From positions 1,250,370 through 1,314,369 of the forward strand of contig WBVU01000008.1 in assembly GCA_009192285.1 (NCBI GenBank): a DNA stretch of 64,000 bases, written 5' to 3'. Position 1 is the stretch's first letter. Every line of letters begins with the position of its first letter. Of this stretch, positions 1-11,125 are shown piece after piece. A program made the position numbers and the translations under genes. Origin of the DNA: Morchella semilibera. Taxonomy: Eukaryota; Ascomycota; Pezizomycetes; Pezizales; Morchellaceae. The notes under the pieces were generated by a model that searched no databases, was not told where the DNA came from, and saw nothing but the letters and a program-made list of their open reading frames with translations.

Positions 1-75
1 GCAGCTGCGGGTACTGTATTTAGTAATAGGCCTACTAACAACCCCCCCCCACAGAAATCGGCCCCCCCCCCACAG

Positions 76-1628
76 AAATCAGGTGCATCAAGGAGAATTG
101 CTCCGGTTGCCGTGGCGAGTGCCCCTGAAGGGTTTGGCTCAATTCCATCCAGTCCCCTTGCAAATAGAGAGAAAGAGAAATCTGTTCTACCTGCTGCTTC
201 ACTAGGGGACGATGGAGACGATGCGGAAGATGAGTTGCTGGATGTGCGGATTGGTAATAAAACCCTCACCTTCTCCCGTGACGTTGCTTGGAATATATTT
301 GATCGGGCGGTTACACGGAGCCTCAAGCTGGGACCTGGGTATATGCGGGTCTTTAGGGCAACGAAAGGGGGCAAAGCCGACCGTGAATGGAAACCTATCC
401 AGTATCCAGATGAACTGAGCAAGATCATTAAATTTTATAAATATAATGAGATTGAAATCAAGAGTATTTTGGAGGTATGTCCTACTTACCGTCTATGATT
501 GGTAATATACTGACGCCGCATTTTAGAGTGAGCATTGGTCATTTGATAGGGAGGAAGATGGGGATAGCGGGAAAGAATTGGTTTGATAGTCTTGCTGGGT
601 ATGAAGCACACACCATCGCATCGTACTAATGTGATAACGTAGAACCAAAAGGATCCGGAGCCTGACAATGTGGATGGAGGACAGATCGAACGAACGCAAC
701 CTAAGTCGATATTAATTGGCCATGGGGGATCACAAGTTCCAGCGCCGGACCAAAACACAATAGCCACATCTATTAATAACCCCCAGGTTGCGGAAGAACC
801 ACAAAAAGAAATGCCCCCACCACGTACAAAAAGAGTTAAGGTCTGCTCCTATCCGGTTAATAATAATAATAATAATAATAAAGAGAGGTGCTAATGAGTC
901 GTAAAAAGATTGCGGATATTGCCACTGTGATAGATAAGAATGCTATAGCCGCTACTTATAAAAAACCTTCACCAAAGAAAGACAACAACACAAAAGTAGC
1001 GAAGAAGAAGCCTTCCCCCAAAAAGGATGGAACACCACAAGAAACACCAACAAAGAAAAAGGTTGGCCGCCCCCCCGGGTCCAAAAACAAAAAGAAACAG
1101 GTAAGGTTTGATAGCCAGATACCGGATAGTCAGATACAACAAGAGAGCCAGCTACAAGAGAGCCAGGCAGGGGATACTCAGATGCCGGATAGTCAAATTC
1201 AGGGAGGGCAAGTATGGGAGAGTCAAATCCCAGAAGACCGGATATGGGAGAGCCAAATGCCGGAGAGCCAAGTGCCAGATTACATACCGGAAACACAAGA
1301 GATCTCCGAGAGTCAGATCGTATCTCAGATATTGGAGGGGAATGTGATCGAGGGCGCCGCAGTTGTTCCACCCGCGAGTGGGATGCCTGCAAGAAGATCA
1401 AACCGCAGCCAGAAAAAAAGTATGAAGATCCAAGAAATGGAGGAATTGAGGGATATGAAAATACGTGCTAACAAGGTTACCGCTGGGAAGAGGCAATTGA
1501 AGAGTGACTGGGAGGATTTCGAGAAGAGTAATCCTCCAGCTTATGTGAGTAACATTCTTCGAATAAACGTATCGGCTTGATATTGACCAAAGACCCGTCT
1601 ACAGGAGAAATATCTACAAAAGAAATAG
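76..1628 (+). CDS. AT-hook, SQ/TQ-cluster basic protein (5' partial, proposed four exons)
   Basis: Proposed exons are 76-474, 643-840, 888-1544 and 1605-1628; the start lies outside the window. The first exon follows a TACTAAC branch site, a C-tract and CACAG. Introns begin GTATGT at 475, GTCTGC at 841 and GTGAGT at 1545, and end TAG, GAG and CAG. All junctions keep phase 0. The N-terminal part (acidic patch, then LDVRIGNKTLTFSRDVAW and a Lys/Trp-rich stretch) is not recognised. The C-terminal part is Lys-rich with SPKK motifs, a clear AT-hook (KKVGRPPGSKNKKK, near 1057-1100), and then about 12 SQ or TQ dipeptides in about 75 residues (1109-1331). AT-hooks and SPKK bind the minor groove of AT-rich DNA, and SQ/TQ clusters are typical substrates of ATM/ATR-type kinases, so a nuclear chromatin role is likely. 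The junction at 840/888 is the weakest call. The alternative is two separate overlapping frames (stop at 892-894, ATG at 894). Confidence 0.45.
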
Positions 1629-1915
1629 TTCCATACATTAATCTTTATTGTTATCTCAGATCTTTTAGAGGTATGTATATATATATATGTAACTAGCTAA
1701 CACAATCGCTAATTGTTATTTAGAAAACTTTGAAACATTCAATACAATTAGAAAGCTTTCGGGGGTGTGGGTGTGGGCAGTCTGGTGGGATTGTGTACTC
1801 ACAAAAGAAAGGGGGCGGTATGGGGGGAGGGGAGGAGCAGTACGTATTCGGGGGTGGTACGGGGGGCCCGGGGGGGGTTATATTATTATACGGGGAGAAA
1901 TATATTATCTGTATC

Positions 1916-2236
1916 AATACTTTAACACAATTTCGACACAATTAAGTACACAACTTTAACACAATTTCGACACAATTAAGTACACAACTTTAACACAACT
2001 TTGACACAATTAAGAACACAACTTTGACACAATTTCGACACAATTAAGTACACAACTTTAACACAACTTTGACACAACTAAGAGCACAGCTTTGACACAA
2101 TTAAAGACACAACTTTGACACAACTTTGACACAATTAAGAACACAACCTTTACACAACGTTTACACAACCTTTACACAAACTTTACACAAATTCTACACA
2201 AACTTTACACAAACTTTACACAAGTTTTACACAATA
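1916..2236. repeat. Tandem repeat built on ACACAA(C/A)TTT units
   Basis: About 320 bp of imperfect head-to-tail repeats. The basic word is TTTRACACAAYTT. A higher-order unit of about 36 bp (ACTTTAACACAATTTCGACA followed by CAATTAAGTACACA) is seen twice near the left end and decays to shorter TTTACACAAAC units near the right end. It starts about 290 bp after the proposed end of the AT-hook gene. No coding potential is seen. Confidence 0.85.
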
Positions 2237-2267
2237 ATAACATAGTACATTTAATATATGGACACGT

Positions 2268-2292
2268 ATTAACACAATTGAATTGTGTTAAT
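2268..2292. repeat. 12-bp perfect hairpin ending the tandem repeat
   Basis: ATTAACACAATT (2268-2279), one central G, then the exact reverse complement AATTGTGTTAAT (2281-2292). The arm is the same ACACAATT word as in the neighbouring tandem repeat, so here the repeat has folded back on itself. Confidence 0.7.
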
Positions 2293-2550
2293 AATCACAC
2301 ATTTAAATTGTGTTCAATTTGTACCACGGTGAAAAAGGTATACTGAGAGATCAAACAATATTATTATAACGTATAAAGGAAATATGACTTAATCCTGATG
2401 ATAAGAAATGTGAGTAATATGAGATGCGGTAATCCCATGATCATCCATGGCTGTTCCAAGACTACTTTTGGGTGTATCTCTATCCCAACCTATCTTCCGG
2501 AATCTCACTAACTTATAGAACCGTAGCTGCCTCAACTTCCTAGTACCGGC

Positions 2551-2752
2551 ATCGCCTGGCAGGCCGAAACATGCTCAGAATCTGGCGCACCGCATATTAC
2601 ACAAACCCGGCCCCCGACCCTCTACACAGGATAATGACACCACTAAGACTGCAATAGAGGTTCCATTAAACAGTGTTTTCTTTTTTGGCGCAACTTTGCC
2701 AAGGCTGTAGTGCACCAGATTCCGAGCAATATGTCTCGGCCTGCCAGGCGAT
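2551..2752. mobile_element. Inverted-repeat element (MITE-like)
   Basis: The left arm 2551-2590 starts ATCGCCTGGCAGGCCGA. The right arm 2711-2752 ends TCGGCCTGCCAGGCGATA. The arms match with few mismatches over about 40 bp and enclose about 120 bp of unique sequence with no ORF. The size and structure fit a non-autonomous DNA transposon. No clear target duplication was found, so the exact ends are uncertain. Confidence 0.6.
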
Positions 2753-3201
2753 ATATCTTGGTTATCGGGGGCTAGAGTACGATAATAAGTTTGAGTTCAA
2801 TTATTTTCGGATGAATCATTCATCGATGGTCTTTCTAGTTACAAGACAAGACTGGTCAAAGATGTCTCGAGACGTTTTTGACTATTTCAACCATACAGTT
2901 TAAGTTTAATATTTCAGACTCCCAAAGAGGGTTAGGGTTCGGCAACGGACTTCCAACTCGCACACGCCACAAGTCTCAAGACTTTCTAGAACAGGGTAAA
3001 AGATACAAGACAAGACAAAACCTGTCCAAGCCTTGTCTCGTCTTGTCTCATGCCTATTACTACTTTCACTTGACAACCTGCAGGCTCACAAGTAAAAGCT
3101 TGCCGGAACCAGCTGGAAGATATATTTATTTATTGTGAGCTTAGGCGATACATTGTATATTCCCCCTTACAAGTTAGATAATACACTACACTAGAGATAT
3201 T

Positions 3202-3711
3202 CTAACCCCCTCTCCTGGCGGATGCAGAATACTGTTCGCGTCGCATATATTCCTTCAAAAGCTCCGCCATCTCATTCCTCTTCATGGATCTGGCCCACTT
3301 GAGTGGTAGGTATACAGTACCAACCTTGGTGTATGCGCCGGCCTCTAGGAGTATCCTCATAGGTTCAGTGGTGGTGCAAGAAACGGCTAACAATAGCGGA
3401 CAATAGCCATCGATATAGGCATTGGGATCAGCGCCATTGGCGAGGGCACGTTGAATTAGTGTCTCTCTATTCTCTACGCCCACGGCCCAGAAAAGGACCT
3501 TGTTGGCATCCCTCTTCAAGTGGGCGGCAATGAGAGGGTCTAGTAGCCTGTGCAGAGCTCGACAGGTGGCAGATAGGTTGCAAAGGCTGGAGGTGTGCTT
3601 GCAGGATCGTCCTAGGAGGACACGATGCTTTTTGGATGCAATTGGTAGATATCTAGCGATGATGAGAACAACCTCCGGTGGTAGAGTAAGTAACGATATC
3701 GAGGTGGACAT
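3202..3711 (-). CDS. F-box/ankyrin protein, family member 1
   Basis: 169 aa. The F-box is at about residues 8-60 (LTLPPEVVLIIARYLP, then CNLSATCRALHRLLDPLI). It is followed by ankyrin-like sequence at about 90-150 (GADPNAYIDGYCPLLLAV, MRILLEAGAYTKVG). F-boxes bind Skp1, and ankyrin repeats usually bind the substrate, so a substrate receptor of an SCF ubiquitin ligase is likely but not shown. Compared with its paralogues the F-box carries an insert of about 15 residues (KKHRVLLGRSCKHTSS) between the first helix and the conserved R(T)CR-LH motif; this could be an unspliced mini-insertion. A single exon is predicted. The start is at a Met eight residues before the LPPE motif, as in its relatives. 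Confidence in the family is high; the function is inferred. Confidence 0.75.
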   Translation of the reverse strand: MSTSISLLTLPPEVVLIIARYLPIASKKHRVLLGRSCKHTSSLCNLSATCRALHRLLDPLIAAHLKRDANKVLFWAVGVENRETLIQRALANGADPNAYIDGYCPLLLAVSCTTTEPMRILLEAGAYTKVGTVYLPLKWARSMKRNEMAELLKEYMRREQYSASARRGG

Positions 3712-5213
3712 TACTGAGAAACCTCGTGATGGATAAAGGGTGGAAATTGTTATTCGACTGAGTGTGTCATGATGGTTGGGTTTTATCTAGATCGTTCCGC
3801 GGGAAAGCGCTAATATAAGTGTTGATATTAGATCACGTGTCACTTCAAGGGTGGGGTGTGCTTCCAACAAGACACCGAGGCGCCTGTGCCCCCAGAGCCG
3901 CGTCCCGCCAATTAACCTACGTCCTACCCCTTCTACGGTTATCTGCCCGCGTGTCGAGTAGTAACATGCCATACTACTATAAGTCGTTGCGATCTTTAAC
4001 GATGGTCTACACTGTGAATCTAGAAATTAAGATTAGTGCTATTAGCGAAGGAGTGATCGCTAATGGTTTCCGATTCATTTTTACCGCCGAGAGAAGGACG
4101 AGGGCCGCAATATTGGCAGATAGATCGGTAATAAGGAAAGGCAAAAAGAGGCTGTCTAATCTAACTCGCTTACAACATGGCCTTTTATAGCACTAGATCT
4201 CTCTCCTAAACAAACAATTTCAATCATGATACCGGATATCTATTCCATACTCCTCGGTTTTTTTTTTTACTCATAATTTCATTGTTCCCAGGTTACAAGA
4301 ATGTCGCATACAGGGAAACCCTATGGCGTAAACAAAACCTAACCCCGCCAAAAGGAAAAAAAAAAAAGAAGGAAAAAAAAGAAAGTTATGTCGAGGGTCA
4401 AGTGTCGCAACCGAACATAGCCGGAGCGGAGCGGAAGATAGGATCCACGAAGAGTAGGAAACCTGTGAGAGAGGGTAGACTTTTGGAGGAGCCTGAGGAG
4501 AGAGGGTAGGCTTTTAGAGGAGAGAAGAGGGTGCCCAGGAGGCAGGAGACAGGCAGGGAACAGTGAATCTCATACGTAGAGAGGGGAATTTGATCCGTTG
4601 CGCAGTGAGGAGATTGACTATCTTAAAGTCAATGAAGCCTAAGAAAAGTCTGTGGAGTGGTGTGATCCCCCCCATTCTCAAGTCTTAGCGGAGGAAGAGG
4701 GATGTCCATACTCCTCGGTTACCTAAGTCAATCACTAGAATAGTATGACGGTGTGGCACTAGCAGCTACAGTAGCGTTAGTTCGATACGCGAACAGACTT
4801 TCTTTGCAGGATCATAGGGAAGGACAATAGTGTATATCACCTATATAGCTAGCATACAGTTGAACCCGTTCGGATTGTGAACAAGATTAGGCCTACTCCA
4901 TTTAGAGGTTTATCAAACAATCTTCAACCAATGTTTGCATATACATATATGATGGTCCTTGGACCATAACTTGTCTGGCTGAGGTACCTATCGCTTAGTA
5001 CAATCGCTCACCTGCTGAAGGCGTGTCCATAGCCTAGTTCTGCCACTGGCCCCAAAATTTCCCCGACCGCCAGAGGATTCGGCTGCTGTATAGGGTTACA
5101 CGAACGCGTGGGGCTGTCTTAGCTAGGCGCACTATGACTAATCTTATGGTTTTGCTCGCGGTGTATCAACTCTCCTTGTGCAGTATCCTTATCTTTGGAG
5201 GCCACCGGATGCC
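3712..5213. other. Intergenic region, no supported gene
   Basis: The open frames here (for example 3819-4190 and 4282-4509) have no recognisable domain and no splice support. It contains A-rich runs around 4350-4380, a short purine-rich direct repeat (GAGAGGGTAG-CTTTT-GAGGAG, near 4470-4525), and two copies of CCATACTCCTCGGTT (about 4245 and 4706). Confidence 0.4.
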
Positions 5214-5756
5214 ATGTCTTTGAATCCGTCCAACGACCGTATCACCTCACTCCCCCTGGAGCTCTTCCTGCAGATTGTCTCATACTGCCGCCGCTCCCGC
5301 ACGATGTTCGCCCTCTCCCGCACCTCTCGTACCCTTCATGTACTGCTCGCACCCACACTCACCGCTCGGTTCGCTCAACGCGCACCTGAGATCATCCACT
5401 GGGCTCTACGTAAGGGTCGTATGGAGTTCTTTGAGCGAGCACTGGCAGTTGATACAGCGCCCACTACCATCGTCAGCTTAGGCCGCCATGACACAACTTT
5501 TGTGGTTACCATGGTTAAAGGTAAATCAATAACGAGTCGGATCGAGCTTGAACCCAACGCAGATAGTATTCAGCGTTTGAAGGACAAAGGGTTGGTTGTG
5601 GAGAAGACGGCCTATGATTTTGTGCTAGGGCTTATGCCAAAGGAGAGAAGGAGGTTGAGACAGTGTAGGGCCACTTGGAGGGGTTCTGGGGGGAGGGTAG
5701 TGCGGGAAGCAAGGCGTCACCGGCCTCGGAATGATCCCGTTTTTCAAGAAGAGTAG
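5214..5756 (+). CDS. F-box protein, ankyrin-poor subfamily, member 2
   Basis: 180 aa from the Met at 5214. An in-frame upstream Met at 5178 exists, but the extra 12 residues have no counterpart in the family. The F-box is at about residues 11-55 (ITSLPLELFLQIVSYC, FALSRTSRTLHVLLAP), followed by the family's ARFAQRAPEIIHWALRKGR linker. No convincing ankyrin repeat follows. Instead there is a stretch (IQRLKDKGLVVEKTAYDF) that resembles the member at 29825 (LREKGVQVETEYF), which marks a separate subfamily on the plus strand. The tail is Arg-rich. Role as an SCF substrate receptor is inferred from the F-box only. Confidence 0.72.
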   Translation: MSLNPSNDRITSLPLELFLQIVSYCRRSRTMFALSRTSRTLHVLLAPTLTARFAQRAPEIIHWALRKGRMEFFERALAVDTAPTTIVSLGRHDTTFVVTMVKGKSITSRIELEPNADSIQRLKDKGLVVEKTAYDFVLGLMPKERRRLRQCRATWRGSGGRVVREARRHRPRNDPVFQEE

Positions 5757-8649
5757 GGTATGGGGGTCAGCCTGTGGACTCTGAGTAGGATGAAGACTGT
5801 ACCACAAAGGAATACTATTGAGCGATGATAAGGTCGACGCAACAAGTTGATAAGATCGACTAATTTGAAGCACGAATAATGACCATTTCCAAGAAACTCG
5901 GGGCGTTGTTGTGTTTCCTTAGTAGACGCATTTTATTTAAGACAGGCAATTAGACCAGTCAAGGTTTTTCACGACAACCCATTGAGCGTTTGTACAGATG
6001 AATGTAAAAGAGATTCCCCCCCTCCATGTGATGCGTTCTTGACAGTGACATGTCCCCTCCCCTGTCCTGTAGTCATGACAACCGTTGATTTGAAGCCCTT
6101 ATCATATGATAGCCCTACACCGTTTTTTGAGGGCTTCGCTCGTTCTAGAAACTCTGATCTTCCACCCTGGCATCATGATATTAGGCTAATATTTGTATCT
6201 ATCGTTTAAGTATATAGTATGCATAATTGGCAATATAGGATTTAATCCACCCCTTAGTTCTGTACCGGAAAGACGAACTTTCCATCTACAACAGATGCTC
6301 ATTTCTCTTATTAAGCTTTGAGGCGCTTCGGCACATATTTCCATACCACAGCCACCTCTTATGCTGCAATAGGTTTAATCTACTCCAGCATATCTAATGA
6401 AGTAGATTGTCTCACCGCCCCCACTGTTGTTTCCACCTTGTCATTTGTATTAGTTGTGCACTTGAGTACTTTAATCCCATGCATGTCGTTTTGTATGATT
6501 GCTTATGTTGCCTCCCTTCAACATTGGGGTAATCAATCTTATAAGTGTTCGCCTTAGCCCTCTGATCTCTTAATAGGTGGTTTGGCTACACTTGTACTCT
6601 TACAATAACCCTCAAATCACAAATCTATTTCTAGTACTATTGAGCAGGGTCTACTTCGAAGCTTCACTTCCAAGTTCCAACTTTGCGAAAATTACTCGAA
6701 TTTTGTTGACTCGTATTTTGATGTTTTCCTTGTAAGAACCCACTACACATATCATAAGGCCTTATTTGCAGTTATTCTATTTCTCTCGATATATTTGATG
6801 TGCGTCTCTATCTCTATTGGCTAAATGAGAGACATTATCCTTTCCCTCTCCTGTCAAAGCTTTTCAGCAGTCTACTATCCTCTTCCAGCCTATACTAGTA
6901 AGTTGCAAGAGGTTTGGATTTAAAATTTAATTTCTTTTTAATCCCCAGAAACGTTGTAGGACTCGTATTTGTTTTGTAATAGTAATGCAGGTCCTTTATT
7001 AAATGTCAATTGGTTTTGTTTTGCTAAGTTCAGTTTCATTGCCTAGTGTCTCATGATAATCCCGCTTACGGATTATCACCTTCAGTGGGGGGTTGGAGAC
7101 GGAGTCTGAGCTGTGATGTGAGGATATCATTGACCCAAATGTTTGTGAGCAAGGGAGGAAACCGAATCTCACGCTGGGTAGCACAATCTTATTAATTCGA
7201 AGACAATCCAGATCCTTAATGAGAAGTCCGTTCATCGGAATATATTCTGAAGAAACAACCTCCCATGGAATTAGCTTTCTATATGCAACTATTCTGAGGA
7301 TCTCTCGAATTGTAAAAAGATTAGCTGATTTACGGGTAGGGGATGCGGGTATACACCCGACATATGACTTGGAAAGGATTATGCTCCATCTTTCAGGTAT
7401 CATGATATTAACTCTTTTACCCGATGTTGAAAGTACACCTATAGTAGGGCTTGCTACCAGTCAACATTCCTCTCTTTCCACGAGTAGGCCCTCCATCTAC
7501 TTTCAGGATGCGCTCGGGAATAAAGCCCTTAATCGTGGGATCCGTTGATAGGAGACCAAACATTAGTTACCTAAGGAAACGATCAAGCGCCTTTGACAAT
7601 AGCATATAACACAATTAGCTTAAGGGAAAAAAAGTGTCCAGGTACTTAGATTTAGGGAGGATAACACTGTTGAATTGGCCAATAGACTACATAGCGGTAC
7701 ACAATACTGCTGGGCGCAGAGGGCATTTAATATGACAAATGTCTCTTTGGAAGTCACCATCTCTACGTGATCTTAACAAGCCACAAAGGAACCCTGCGCA
7801 AAAATGATGCTTTCTCGCGGCGGGTAGGAGGGACCCGAATATGCGAGTGCTGGGATGCAATTGCTATTTAAAGAAAAGATGACAATACATGAATGCAATG
7901 TAGCCCCATTTTTGTGTACTTCTTATCTGTCGCGAGTAGGTTCGGAGTTCAGCATTACCATCAGCAGTTGACTTAATTCGGGACGCGACATATTCCCCAA
8001 ACTCTCCACCGAAGAATCATCATACATAGTAAACATATCCGGGGAATTCCGGCCAAATTGAGATAACGAGTTAAATCAAACACAGAGATAAAAGGGCAGT
8101 TACCAGAAGGATAGGTATTACCAAATGCGCAACGAGAGATATATATATCAAGCTCCTGATAGCAGGCTGAGCGGAGCAGTGATGCTAAGCAATCTCCCAG
8201 GTCCTAACTAGGGCGTCCATTCTACCGCCCAAATTAGCCCACCTAGACCCAACTTCATGACCTCACATATGGTATAGAGGTTAGACAGAAATCGTCGGAC
8301 ACCCCAAAGCACACTAAAACTAGCTCCCAACTATTTTCACAAAGCTATGTAACCTTCGCAACTGCGGGGTACGCTATGGGTGTAACCATGTTCCAAAATA
8401 TACTTTTATTCTTCGAGCATTGCGGGAGTTTTAAAGCCTCGAAGGTTGAACTCCAAGATTTTTAAATTTGAGCGTACCTTACCAAGACCCATACGAATTT
8501 CAGGTCCATTCCCCAGATCACCCAAACAAAATGCTCATCATTAGTTCACAGATAATTCTCTTTAAATCTAAAGCTTTCAGATGATATTTATAGTATTTAA
8601 TTAATCTGCATAACATAAATTGTTGTACCCTATATCTCGAAGTGGTGTG
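5757..8649. other. Gene-poor region with one unrecognised open frame
   Basis: AT-rich and without recognisable domains. The longest frame, 6999-7403 on the minus strand (134 aa), has no known motif and no splice-supported extension. The stretch 6240-6900 has broken frames on the minus strand only. GAGGGCTTCGCTCGTTCT at about 6129 recurs at about 27802, so part of this is dispersed repeat. Confidence 0.35.
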
Positions 8650-9210
8650 CTATGGAGCAATCCGGAAAAGGTTGACATTGGCGTTCTTTGCTTTGGTGTC
8701 TGTCCATCTCACCGTATTGTACACCATGAGCCCCCTATTTCCGGCGTCGGGGTGTTCCTTGCCTGTCTGCATCACTACGAACTTGAAATGCAACCTAGTG
8801 CCATCCTTCCAAGCTAGCTTCGGGTCCGCCCCATGCGCAAGAAGGATCCTCACAATCTCAGCATGGCCTACCCAGACGGCATCGGCAAGCAATGTAGCAG
8901 CCCGAGAGGAGTTGAGCATTAACCTTGTGGGATCAGAACCTTCGCCGCCCTCGGAACCTGGAACGCAGTAAATGAGGGCGCGCGCGAGTATGTCGGGCCG
9001 GTTGTGATAGGCGGCCCAACGGGCAACAGGGGAGGCATGTCTGCTGAGGATTGTGTGGAGGAGAGGAGATAGGAGGACATGTAGGGTACGACAGGTACGG
9101 GAGAGACCGGAGAGTCCCCGGAGGGCTAGGCGGGGTCGGAAGGGGCTTTCGGTGTAGAGATGGCCGCCGATTTCGAGAATTAGCTCGGGGGGGAGGTGGA
9201 GGAGTGCCAT
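8650..9210 (-). CDS. F-box/ankyrin protein, family member 3
   Basis: 186 aa, single exon. The F-box is at about residues 4-58 (LHLPPELILEIGGHL, LSGLSRTCRTLHVLLSPLL), followed by the linker RHASPVARWAAYHNRPDILA. One good ankyrin repeat lies at about 104-134 (LADAVWVGHAEIVRILLAHG then ADP). The last about 45 residues are not ankyrin-like. The F-box to ankyrin spacing matches members at 10616, 17335 and 18104. SCF-type substrate recognition is inferred from the domain order. Confidence 0.78.
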   Translation of the reverse strand: MALLHLPPELILEIGGHLYTESPFRPRLALRGLSGLSRTCRTLHVLLSPLLHTILSRHASPVARWAAYHNRPDILARALIYCVPGSEGGEGSDPTRLMLNSSRAATLLADAVWVGHAEIVRILLAHGADPKLAWKDGTRLHFKFVVMQTGKEHPDAGNRGLMVYNTVRWTDTKAKNANVNLFRIAP

Positions 9211-9339
9211 TTGTGTGATGAGGCTGTACTGATGTGTGCGGGGAGTTCAGAAGCTGGGGTGAGTGTTTAGATTAGTCATGCCTGCATAAAGGCCTGTTGT
9301 TATGGGGACCTACAGGGATGGGGAGAATTATTGTACATA

Positions 9340-9417
9340 GAAACAGGGGTCTAAGACCAGGGTTTAAGTGGCTGCCCTGGCCAATAGGGCTCTTACCATA
9401 CTCCTACAATAATTTTC
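9340..9417 (+). repeat. Dispersed diverged repeat, partner at 37565-37637 (reverse)
   Basis: AGAAACAGGGGTC, GTGGCTG..C, CCAATAGG.CTCTTACCATACT are shared in the same order with the reverse complement of 37565-37637. Both copies also keep similar translations (RNRG...W...PIGLLPY), which suggests a relic of a repeated coding segment. No intact gene is present at either site. Confidence 0.5.
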
Positions 9418-10615
9418 CCCATCGCTATAGCACCCGAGCAGCGTCGGTGACTGTGCCTAGGATTTTCTGTGGTACAATAAAACACACAGATGTGACCGCC
9501 TTATATGATATGGGTATCTAAGACACTTTTTTTTCATATTTTTGACCATATTATAAAAGACCCAAATGAAACGTCCGAGTGAGGTGCCATGATGCTACAA
9601 GCGGGGGTTTGTATTTTATAACACCATTACTATAGAGTACTTGTAGCTGATATTATATTTCAAGACCCTATCTCAATGACAGGGTGGCTACTGGGTGCTC
9701 TGCTCACCCCTCAGCACGACTATTGAAAAGCATTCACCATTACTCGACACCAGAGGCCTAGTTTCACTACCATAAGGTTCCTCACGCCATCCCGCGGCCA
9801 GTGGCCCCAAATCACAAGTAGTAAGTTCAACCCACGATAACACTGCTACGAAAATTGATACAAAACTGAAATTAGGTACATATTCAGGAAGACTTCGGGC
9901 GTGCAAAATCCTGACTTCCCGCATGCTCAAAAGGCTAATAGACCGATCCCCGAACCGCCTATTTCGTGAAGATGAAAGAAGTACCTTTAATAGTTGCAGC
10001 CACTCGTTTCTTCGGGAAGCCACATTTGCCTTGGCATTACCTACATGTGATTTCTACTTCCTCTTTCCCAACCAGGAAAGTGACATGCCGAAGCGTCCAT
10101 ATCATATCAATGAGCTCAATGCCCACCGCATTACTCGATGGGATGTCTTACCACCCGTTTTCTGGGCCCACCACTTCGGTCATGACGACCTTCGCTATCA
10201 CAGTGTTCCACATAGAGCTGGTTGACGAGCATCCCAGGCCTGGAAAGCCCTGGGTAGTATCTAGTAGTGTTGTTGGGGATGGGATATAAGGTAATGCCTA
10301 CGGGGTAGCGACTAATAGTGGGTGGGAGCATTGCGACCAGCTAGGCCTAGTGGTCCAAATCTTGATGCCGGTGGATTCCCCGGTGATGGAGGCATGCGGG
10401 GGAAATATTGTGATTTTTGAACGGATGATAGAAGTAAGGGAAGGTTGAGAATTGTGGGCTTTGTTGCGGGGGCAGGGTAGGTGCTGGGAGATTCGGGGGA
10501 CGGCGGTGGTGAGAGAGAGATTGTCATTCAAGATAGAGTAGTATGGCGCGGGAAGGCTTGCAATTGAGGTACCGGGGCGTGAGGTTAATTGGAATAGTTA
10601 AGCCTGCATGCAGAC
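9418..10615. other. Intergenic region without a supported gene
   Basis: Several short overlapping frames (9688-10531) show no recognised motif. Minus-strand fragments near 10440-10530 (ISQHLP) faintly recall an F-box start but are too weak to call. Confidence 0.35.
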
Positions 10616-11125
10616 TTATGTTATGTAATTCGCGAGTAGGACCTCTACCTGGACATGCACAAACCTCGCCACCAGCTCTATCTGAACCTCATCCACCGCA
10701 TTCTTCAGCGGGCTATCGTGCCAGCCCTGATTCGGATGCACGAAGTGCGCAAGGAGGATCTTGGCGACCTTTGTCCGGCCGTGTAGGACCTCCTCGACGA
10801 GGATCTGAGCGAACGCATGAATCGTGATCTCGTTGTTGGCCTTATGGACGGTGTCCTCGTAGGCTATGGGGCAGTGGGGAAGGGCGCGGGAGAGCGCGTG
10901 CGGGCGATTTTTCGTGGCGGCCCAGAGGACAATGTGGGCGGCCTCGGTCGTGAGAATGGTGTCTAGGAATGGGGAGATGAGGTTGTGGAAGGTACGGCAG
11001 GTACGGGAGAGGCATGAAAGGCCGATGAGGGCGTCGCTGGGGTAGAAGGGATAGAAAGGGGCAGGGATCTCGATGTGCGAGATTATGATGAGGATCAGCT
11101 CAAGGGGGAGGTTCATGAGAGACAT
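10616..11125 (-). CDS. F-box/ankyrin protein, family member 4
   Basis: 169 aa, single exon. The F-box is at about residues 4-58 (MNLPLELILIIISHIE, LSCLSRTCRTFHNLISPFL), then ILTTEAAHIVLWAATKNRPH, the same linker as in member 3. One ankyrin repeat lies at about 105-134 (VEEVLHGRTKVAKILLAHFV). The C-terminus is short and not repeat-like. It is closest in build to the member at 8650, 1.4 kb away on the same strand, which suggests a local duplication. Confidence 0.75.
   Translation of the reverse strand: MSLMNLPLELILIIISHIEIPAPFYPFYPSDALIGLSCLSRTCRTFHNLISPFLDTILTTEAAHIVLWAATKNRPHALSRALPHCPIAYEDTVHKANNEITIHAFAQILVEEVLHGRTKVAKILLAHFVHPNQGWHDSPLKNAVDEVQIELVARFVHVQVEVLLANYIT

Noticed and set aside
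888-896. TAATG overlap between two frames, as in bacterial translational coupling
   Set aside because: The window is clearly fungal, with introns. A 47-bp intron at 841-887 joins the frames without needing coupling.
6240-6900. Possible decayed copia-type RNase H on the minus strand
   Set aside because: Only a few residues fit, across several frames and stops; too weak to call.
6999-7403. 134-aa minus-strand ORF
   Set aside because: No domain, no splice support, no relative in the window.
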